DNA of 64,000 nt from Volvariella volvacea V23. Taxonomy: Eukaryota > Basidiomycota > Agaricomycetes > Agaricales > Pluteaceae. The stretch spans positions 596,900 to 660,899 of the forward strand of contig KB722752.1 of assembly GCA_000349905.1 (NCBI GenBank), in the 5' to 3' direction. Made by a program: the position numbers and the translations under genes. The notes beneath the pieces were generated by a model. The model searched no databases. It had not been told where the DNA came from and was given only the letters and a program-made list of their open reading frames with translations. Below, in pieces: positions 56,439 to 64,000 of this stretch. Position 1 is the first letter of the stretch. Each line of letters starts with the position of its first letter.

Positions 56439-57683
56439 CAGGAAACTTGCTCTACGCGGCACGGGAATAAAAAGAATTAGATTGAGAGTGGAAAGAATCA
56501 AGCAGAAACGATACGGCAATGATTATTCTAAACCATGTGGATCAGGTTTAGACAGAAGAATACAATTCGTGCGAACGACGTTACCATGGGTTGTTGACTC
56601 ACAGATGCATTGTCTTTCCGTAGTTTAAAAAATTTTTGGTCCTACCTCTGCTTCTTTAGTTTGATGATCAAAGACGGCTATCCTGCCTGCATCGCGGGAG
56701 CACTTGATGGTCCTGATCCGCAATTCTTATCATGTCCTCAGCTGTGCTAGAATTTAGGACAACATAAGCAGGTATCACGACGGTGAGATAAATGCATCAT
56801 TGAAGGGCTAACCGTGGCGATGTTCAGCCGGCTCTGAAGATCGACGAAAATCCCTGAGAGCTATCAGCCCAGAACACTTCGAACACTTCGTCGAAATTCA
56901 ATTCTCGTATACGTCAGCGCAGGCTTGAATATTAGAGTACCAACACCATCGACACATCAAAGCCTAGTGATCCTAGTGTCGCATACGCACGGCCCGTTTC
57001 ATTTAAATATCCAAAGATTCGACCACCTATTGGTGAGTGAGTAATAGGAATTGCGATCAAAGCTAGCATAATATAGCTGACCTAAAAGCGTCGGAGAACA
57101 GATAGAATAGTGTCTGTTAGGACTGACCTCTATACAAAAGGCACTCTATACGAGCCGTTTTAGCGATATGCCCCTCTTCCAACACCGGTATGCCAAGGGG
57201 AACTGTACCCTTGTCCGGCACCAGTGCTCTAGACAATGATGTCGGGGGTTATGACTGTGTCCTCCCGTCAGCGAGACACATTGGTCGCATCAACAATGCC
57301 CGGACGGATTTGAACTCACAGATAACAAGAACGCGATGCAGTACACATCACACCAAAAACTTGATGGGAATTTATCTTGTTTCATCGTTTTTGGTGGATT
57401 GGAACAATGCGGGGTGCTCACGAGATATAAAACTAATATTATCAATAGTAACGGCCCGAGAAACCCAAGAGACGATGGGGGCCATTCTAACACGAACGAA
57501 CATCAGTGCTTTGGGATTGTGCCATCGAACTATCGATATGAAGCGGTGCCATCTGGAGAGAAGGAATCACGCCTCCGATCGAGGGGGGCTACTCCAGCAG
57601 TAGGAAAGTATCAATCAATCCATTTCTCGGTTATGAACTAATGCACAAATGCGACAAAAAAACTGGGGCGCCGCCACAAAAAC
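56439..57683. other. intergenic
   Basis: Between the LINE and the SEC26 stop codon. Short overlapping frames (for example 57190-57603) have no recognisable features. Confidence 0.45.
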
Positions 57684-60600
57684 CTACACCGATAACGACT
57701 TGTCCGCCTTTTGAGCTGCACAAGGATAGAGCGAACAAGTCAGTCACATCTGAATCACGAGATCCAACCCGAGATAGGTCTACAAGAGGCGAGACGCACC
57801 CATAGTAATTCTATCGCCCAAGGACAACGCAATGCCCTGGGTTTTGCTTCTTATCCTCACATGTCCCGTAATGGAACCAGACCCTGTGCGCTCGATACTC
57901 AAGTTCGCCAATGCGTCTTCACCTGATGACCGTAATGCATGGCACATGGGATAATTTTTGGAAAGGTCGAAGAGCGGGATATACGGGCGGAGTGAAGAAC
58001 ATCAGCATACCAGTACAACAAGGAAACTCACAACCAAAGGAAAAGCGCACCGAACAAACTCCTGGCATACATATTCGCAGACAAGAAATCGCAATCGCCA
58101 GAGAGCGCTCCGTCGGGTGTGAGACACGACATGTTCGTCGCCTTCATCACGTATTTGAGGTACTCCCGTGGGTCACTGAAAACGCAGAATTGCAAATCCG
58201 TTTTGAATCGGTGCAGAGAGAAGCGCACTGGAAGCTGGCGACTTACGACATTGCTGCCTTCACGTTGACCCTGTTCTCCCACTCAAACTCTGTCCACATG
58301 CTTCGGAACTAGAACACAACACGAGCAGACATCATAATCAACATTTCGCTCCACGTTTTTGCAGAACCACTTACCTGCGCTTCGTTGCAATAAGCCGGTT
58401 TGATATAATCCATAATATCAATATGAATATCGTTTAGAATGACGCAAGCTTCGGCCATGTTCGGTCCTTCCCAGAGTATGCTTCCGAATATAACGCCCGT
58501 TTCGGTAGAGGAGACCTTGATCGTCGCCTTGATACTTTGGAAACCATGAGGCGCAATCGTATAAACCGAGGGACGTTCCACGATTTTGAGATCCCCGAGG
58601 GTGGCAAAGTCAAGACAAAGGTTTTGGAGCGTGTTGGCCGTTTGATTGACCAGGAGGACATCTAAGGTACAGAGAAGGTGTTAGTGAGCGGGGTTGGGCC
58701 AATGGAGTCCGACGGGGCACCCACCAAGCAAAATGTCAAACCCATGCATCTTGACATAGGCTTCTGCGTAAATCGGGTCCGAAAAGCCTAACTCTTCGTC
58801 AGAAGCGCTGTCCCATTCAGCAAGCAGGGGCATTTCACGATACTGACCTGTAAGTTGAGCAATCCGACTCAGATTGGAGATAAAGTCCTCTTGGACTTCT
58901 GCAGCTCCAGTCGCTCTTCCAACATCCGCGTCGTACTATCCACAGGTGTCCATTAAGAACCAAGTATTTGGCCAATGCATTGAGAGGCTTACATCGATGA
59001 CATCGTCCGCAGTTTTCTTCGAGAATTGCCGGAAGGTCAACAGGTCGTCTACTTGGATGATAGCCGCCTTCGTGTTCTCCGCTTCCTTCTTCTCTGCCGC
59101 TCGTTTCTAGAGGAAAGAAAAGGTCATTGGACATGAATCAATGAGCTACGTAAGGTTTCACCTCTTGAGCGCCGAGCATCTTCGAATACGCCGCCTTGGT
59201 ATCATTCAAGAAAATCTCATGAACAACGGGTTGAGTTTCCAACTCGCTCAGAGTCTGAATACAGTTCATAATTCTCTCATTCGAGTCTTCGTCAATCGGC
59301 ACCGTGACGAACTTGGATTGGCCGACTCGGATGATGGAGGTCATAATCAGCATTGCCTAGACCAATACGAGAAGAGGCATCAAAGATCGAGCAAGTATAA
59401 GACGGTTGATATAAACTAACCTCCGCGCGGAGACCATTGGTAGCAACCGGGTCATTAGCCTTATCATTGAACCGAAGAACGAGCTTCGTCAAGGCCGAAG
59501 CCAACACCGCTCCAGTGAAGAAATCGCCATTCAACAACAGAGCTACCAAGGGGCAAGAAAACTCCGTCAATAACCGCTCGAATCAAGAAATACCAAACTT
59601 ACCTCTCAAAGGAGGCTTAGCAGCCGCTTTTACAGCCTCCAACCTCGCAGTCGCCGCGCTCGAATACGCCGTCTCCGTAGCATACGTCCCATCCGCCAAA
59701 ACCCTCGGCCGGCTACTCGCCGCTCTCTCCTTCTCCTTCTCCTTATCCTCGCCCGCCCCATCCTCAGTCGTAGCATCCCCAGCGGCAGCCTCGTCCAAAA
59801 GTCTTTGCTCACTCGCCAGAATGGGAATTTCACCCAGGACTTTTCGAATTTCCTGCATCGCGCTTTGGATGTCGCCGACGTTTTCGACGTATTCGCCTAG
59901 GATCCAGAGGATGCCGCGGAAAACTTTGCCGGATTTGATTTCGGAGAGCGTGTTGATGAGTTTTTCGGTGATGGCGGGTCGGAGGGCAGGGAATTTTTCT
60001 ACGACTTCACTGTTATTCGCAAAAGAGAGGGTAGGAGGAAGGAATATATGAACTTTGAATAGAAAAAGTAACCCAGAGGAAAAGCTCACCGAACGAAGGC
60101 CACGACATCCAGTGCTGAAGGATTATTCGAGTCACCGAGGAAGTCCATCAATGCATGTACCACGCTGGCAGCGACCTCTGAGAACTTGATAGCGGTTACA
60201 TGAATCGATTGGATCAAGAGTTGTCGGTATTCAGATGCCTGACATTTATCGTTAGCCTTGACGCTTTGTGAGACGTTTGGGACCTCACCTTCTCGAAATC
60301 GGCTTCTTGAGTTTTTTGTAACTGCTTCTTAAGGAACAGGACAACCTCTTCCACGTTGCGACTTGAGGTCATGTTCAACACGATTGCTAGGGCTTTACGG
60401 CGAACCTCCATATCCGCGCTGGAAGCAGCGGTAAGTACACTAGGCAAAGTTAAGAATAAGACAGTTCTCGCACTTGGTGAGGATCTGGAGGATATCCATA
60501 ATGAGACTGTCGAGAACGTGGCCATGCTTCTCTCGGAGGTGGTCTAGTCTATCGAGGACGATGAGCTTGACGTTGTTATCAGATTCCTTGAGGACAAGGT

Positions 60601-61732
60601 TAACGAAGCATGAAGCAGCAGCTGTAGATCGTGGTCAATGCTGGCAAGGGAGATGCAGACCTGAATCGGATGAGCACCTTTCACGGCAGCCGGGTTTTGA
60701 GTAAGGGTTGTGAGGGTGGTCGCAGCTTCGTATTTGACGGCATGGGAGGACACGTTCAAGAGCTCAAATATGCAGCGAATGTAACGCGACTGGACCGTGT
60801 AAGCACTGGCGCCGCTAGATAATGCGAAGTGTACTCACTCGATGGGTAGAGTCGTTCTTACAATCCAGCCGAATAACCTCTATGATGCTCATCTGCAAGG
60901 CCTCATCTAGGGACGGAATGGTATCATATATACTGAGAATGTACTCGACGGCCTTGGGCATAGAGCAATGAGCGAGGAAGACGAATGCATTGCGTTTGCA
61001 TGAAGAATCAGACTCAGCGGCAAGGAAGGTGTGCATGAGCTCGGGAGCATCAGGGATGAGATGTTCGAACTCGCGATAGATGGAATAGACGGCAAAGACA
61101 GCGTTTTTGCGGACATAGGAATGGCGATGTTCAAGACACGACCGACATGTTGGAACGAGAGGTTCGAGGAGCTCGGCGTCTTTGGCGATTTTTTGCAGGA
61201 AGCGCAGCGTCGCGCCTCGGATGTACTCGTTGGGGTGTTGCTAGAAGGGCGATGCCGTCAAAAGACGTGTAATCCTGGAGAATGCCTGGGCTTACAAGGT
61301 CGTTACGAATGGCGTTGCTGGATCAAAGATATCAGTTTTAAGGGGAAATATGACGCATATAGACACGCACACAACGAGGATCATCTCCTGCTTCAGCTTT
61401 CCGTTCTCGTCATACTTCGGACAGACCTCCCAATAAAAGTGAAGCAGCTTCTTCAGCTGCTTGTTTCTCGACGGCAACACGTATTGGATGATGGGCATCA
61501 TCAGATTTGGCTAAAGCTCGTTCGTAAGCCCATGAATCCTGAGTATATGCGCGAGATCTCGGCTGCATACCTGCGGGTTGCCATTGATTGTGGACACGAT
61601 GATCTTGCGCAACGTATCGATCTTGACCTCGTCCGAGCCTTTTTCAAGACCTTGCCGCAGTTCTGATGCAGAGGGGTACTCGGCGCTGGACTCGAAGACG
61701 ACTGTGTAGCATGATGAATCCGGCGTCGACAT
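57684..61732 (-). CDS. SEC26: coatomer subunit beta
   Basis: A long multi-exon gene on minus from ATG 61732 ([20 protein letters not shown]) to TAG 57686-57684. It encodes beta-COP, a core subunit of the COPI coat that drives Golgi-to-ER and intra-Golgi vesicle budding on the cytosolic face of Golgi membranes. The N-terminal helical-repeat trunk is recognisable from [60 protein letters not shown] and [16 protein letters not shown]. Next come [20 protein letters not shown] and [20 protein letters not shown]. The appendage has [33 protein letters not shown] and [20 protein letters not shown]. The last two exons give [20 protein letters not shown] and, after a GTGCGT...GCAG intron, [10 protein letters not shown]. 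No lesions are seen, as expected for an essential single-copy gene. Confidence 0.95.
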
Positions 61733-63101
61733 CGTGGTGGTGATGGTCGACGTCTTGGTGTCGACGAGCAAGTGACCGACCGTGGGAAAGCTGACCGCCA
61801 CGTTGTCACATCGCGAGCGCGGTCGCGAGCGCCCAGACCCGCGCCATCTCAGCGCGCTCAGTAGGCTCAAACGATCTCATTGCTGCTCCGCTCTTGATCG
61901 CTTTGACTCAGATACCACCAGTTACGTGCTACTTCAGTCTGTGGAATTTGTCAATTGGGCTGCTACGTCACACAGTGCCGCATCCTTCCCCACCCCCGGT
62001 CTACAGATTGACTCTCCTCCTGGACCCTTCTGATTGGAATAGAGTCTTCTAGCCACAATACTCATAGTCTGTCGATCCCAAATGTATGCTCTGGAGATAC
62101 GGAACCACGACATCTGACTGCAATCCAAATTCGAGATACCGGGCATTGGGTGCGATCTTTGATCAAGTCGGCCAGCTGCTCGTGCTTTGAGCTGCCATGG
62201 CCCACGAGAGTCGTACGGTGCGTTCAGTTACAGATTATAGATTCAGGTCACACGGAACCTGGAGGACACCACTCCTACGTTGTGTTCTATGCTACTGTGG
62301 GGCTCGTGGAGCTCCACAAGCGACATGATCAAATTTGGAGAAAGTGGGTGACTCCTCTTTTGGAGTGCTTCTTGGTCGTCTTCTGTTGAATACTAATTGC
62401 CCAACCACATATGCCGAATATAGAATTCCCTTTTATATCGCAGATAGCCTCATGTATCGTATGCCAAAATAGGTAGATAAACTGTACAGTTTCTTTTTTT
62501 TGTACACGGACCAATATACACAAAACTACACTGATTTACGCTATCTGTATCAAGGTGTGAGATTCGACATCTTCATCTTTCCTCCCAGATCAGCAGATGC
62601 ATATGCCTGAACCGTGATGGCGTTTACGAGGCGATTAGCCTGATATCCGAGCACGGTCAGCGGGAGGATGAACAGCATGAATGAAGACGTGCCTATCTCA
62701 TCTTGGGATAACGTCTATCGGATAGTACCAATGTGGAACTCGGTAGCAGGGTCCCAAGGCACGTCGGGCCGAAGATGCAGGATAGCAAATCACCTGGATC
62801 GACAGGATGACCTCTGTAAATAGAGGAAATAGGGTTACGTAGCAGGGGGTAGGACTCACTCACGAGATCCCTGGGGTGAGTGGTGACGATCGTTGAGTGT
62901 GCGGAGTGGATCTAATCTCATTAAGTGGCTTTAGGGTCGCCAAAGGTATTACGGTTCTCGCAGTTAATGAACGCTTCTCCGCCCTAATGAGCTAAAGTTA
63001 GAAACCAACGGCGTTAATTAAAGGTAAGGTCAATGTTGAACCTGAAGGGTTACAAAGCCAGTTCTACAAATCCAATAACGTTAATAACATCATCTACAAC
63101 G
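61733..63101. other. intergenic between SEC26 and the 2OG oxygenase
   Basis: Probable SEC26 promoter and the 3' flank of the oxygenase gene. No gene, RNA or repeat recognised. Confidence 0.45.
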
Positions 63102-64000
63102 TCAGATTGTTTCCCTCTTATCAACAGGCCCAATCCTAGCCATCAAACAGAAACAATGAACCAATCTCGCCAAGTCCTCCTTATCCGTAAACTGACAATG
63201 CCCAAGGTACTTCTGCTCGTTCTCGTTAAACGGCACAACCCAATGGACAAACTCCGCTCCCTGAATGGTCGATGGTTCGCCCATATACTCCACTATCCGA
63301 CTTCCACCAAACGACTCATCCCAGCTTTCGGCTTCGACATCGAGCGTGACAAACTCGACCTTCTCATCGAGCAGAACCCAGCTACCTTCTTCCGCATCTT
63401 GAACAACAAGGTGCAAGGACGTGGATAGCCCAAGCGACTGGCACGCTTGGAGAATCGCCAGGTCGCGTGGTTTGAGTTGGCTGAGGACAGAGGCGCAAAG
63501 TGCCTGTTTACCCCCTTCATTGAGAGACGGGTAGAAGTGGGCCAGGTTGAATGCGAGATAGCCGCCGTGAGGGAGGAGCTCGGGTGTTTGGAGGAGCCCA
63601 GCGAGGAGAGAGTGGAGGGATGGTGTGATGTCCGATGTTAACGACGGCTTGGGGAGGACCTGGGTTTTGCGCGTTTCTCGTGATGCTGCAACTTTTGTGT
63701 CAGTTGAATCGAGATCGAATAGATGATTGCTCTACCTTCGTGTTCCTGCTCTCCGGCAAAGAAGAGATTGTACGAAATCGTGACGAGGTGACCAGCTTCA
63801 ACCGTTGCGACCTCATGAGTGGCCCCTTTCAGCGATGCGATAAACACGCAAACGGGCCACTTGAGTTTCGCAAGGACTTCAGCGGGCTTGACGGTCCATT
63901 CTTCCTTCTTGTGTCGAACCACAATGGACCCTCCGGTCAAACGCGTCGGGAAACAAAGGCGGAGAGTGCCGATAAAGTTCTTGCTGTCGGTACCCGACCT
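63102..64000 (-). CDS. 2OG-Fe(II) oxygenase family protein, partial
   Basis: Runs leftward from beyond the right edge. The first visible block reads NFIGTLRLCFPTRLTGGSIV, then WPVCVFIASLKGATHEVATV and AGHLVTISYNLFF. This is the end of the jelly-roll core typical of an Agaricomycete 2OG-Fe(II) oxygenase family (GTL..P...GG.L.VRH / HEV..V..GHR.T.TYNL), as I recall it. After an intron (GTAGAG donor near 63736) comes LLPHGGYLAFNLAHFYPSLN and a C-terminal region with VVQDAEEGSWVLLDEKVEFV, ending before 63102. The upstream iron ligands probably lie outside the window. Family members are predicted dioxygenases of unknown substrate. Confidence 0.65.

Noticed and set aside
59437..61666. Plus-strand frames of 204 and 211 codons
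   Set aside because: They are antisense to SEC26 exons.
1..64000. CRISPR arrays, bacterial operons or phage genes
   Set aside because: The intron-rich gene structure is eukaryotic and no regularly spaced repeats are present.

Overview
This window looks like nuclear DNA from a basidiomycete fungus, most likely an Agaricomycete. The genes are cut into short exons by 45-100 base GT-AG introns. The recognisable families (a DUF6535 membrane protein, TauD/TfdA-type dioxygenases, aryl-alcohol-dehydrogenase-like aldo-keto reductases, a fungal 2OG-Fe(II) oxygenase) are typical of Agaricomycetes. I cannot name the species. One run of 100 N (36302-36401) marks an assembly gap.

Layout, left to right. 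The left edge (about 1-4044, +) holds a multi-exon gene whose C-terminal half resembles the inactive XPF-like domain of the meiotic crossover factors ZIP2/SHOC1. A frameshifted TauD-type dioxygenase follows (4800-6172, -). Next come a C-terminal aldo-keto reductase (AKR) scrap (6737-7085, -) and a nearly full-length but broken AKR (8607-10118, -). From 10 to 25 kb there is little intact coding sequence apart from one small gene: decayed exons, a dead DUF6535 membrane-protein gene, and a Pro/Ser-rich frame broken by two TAG codons. An intact AKR of 392 residues lies at 29923-31473 (-). A hAT-like element with 32 bp inverted repeats spans 35211-36582. An alpha/beta hydrolase (36681-38108, -), an unidentified four-exon gene (40118-41415, -) and an intact TauD-type dioxygenase of 428 residues (44071-45537, +) follow. 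A 5'-truncated LINE with a 15 bp target duplication sits at 55404-56438. The right end carries the single-copy housekeeping gene for coatomer subunit beta, SEC26 (57684-61732, -), and the partial 2OG-Fe(II) oxygenase (63102 to the edge, -).

The most interesting component is a family of six small genes, at 17023, 26474, 32305, 46440, 49153 and 54145. Each has four exons with identical intron phases (0, 2, 0). Each encodes a predicted helical N-terminal domain that resembles the HeLo-like/MLKL-type four-helix-bundle family of fungal cell-death effectors. In four copies this is joined, through a conserved YGSM(L/I)P linker, to a short Asn/Gly/Ser-rich beta-strand-like C-terminal motif (G-[DN]-x-x-x-x-[TS]...N-x-N-S-G-x-S). 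That layout matches signalling-amyloid systems such as HET-S and HELLP. One copy stops right after the linker and has no motif. Another is highly diverged with a different tail. No NLR partner gene is visible in the window.

The region as a whole looks like a birth-and-death zone: AKR, TauD, the helical family and at least one unidentified family are each present as intact copies next to frameshifted, truncated or deleted ones, mixed with transposon remains and bounded on the right by a conserved core gene.
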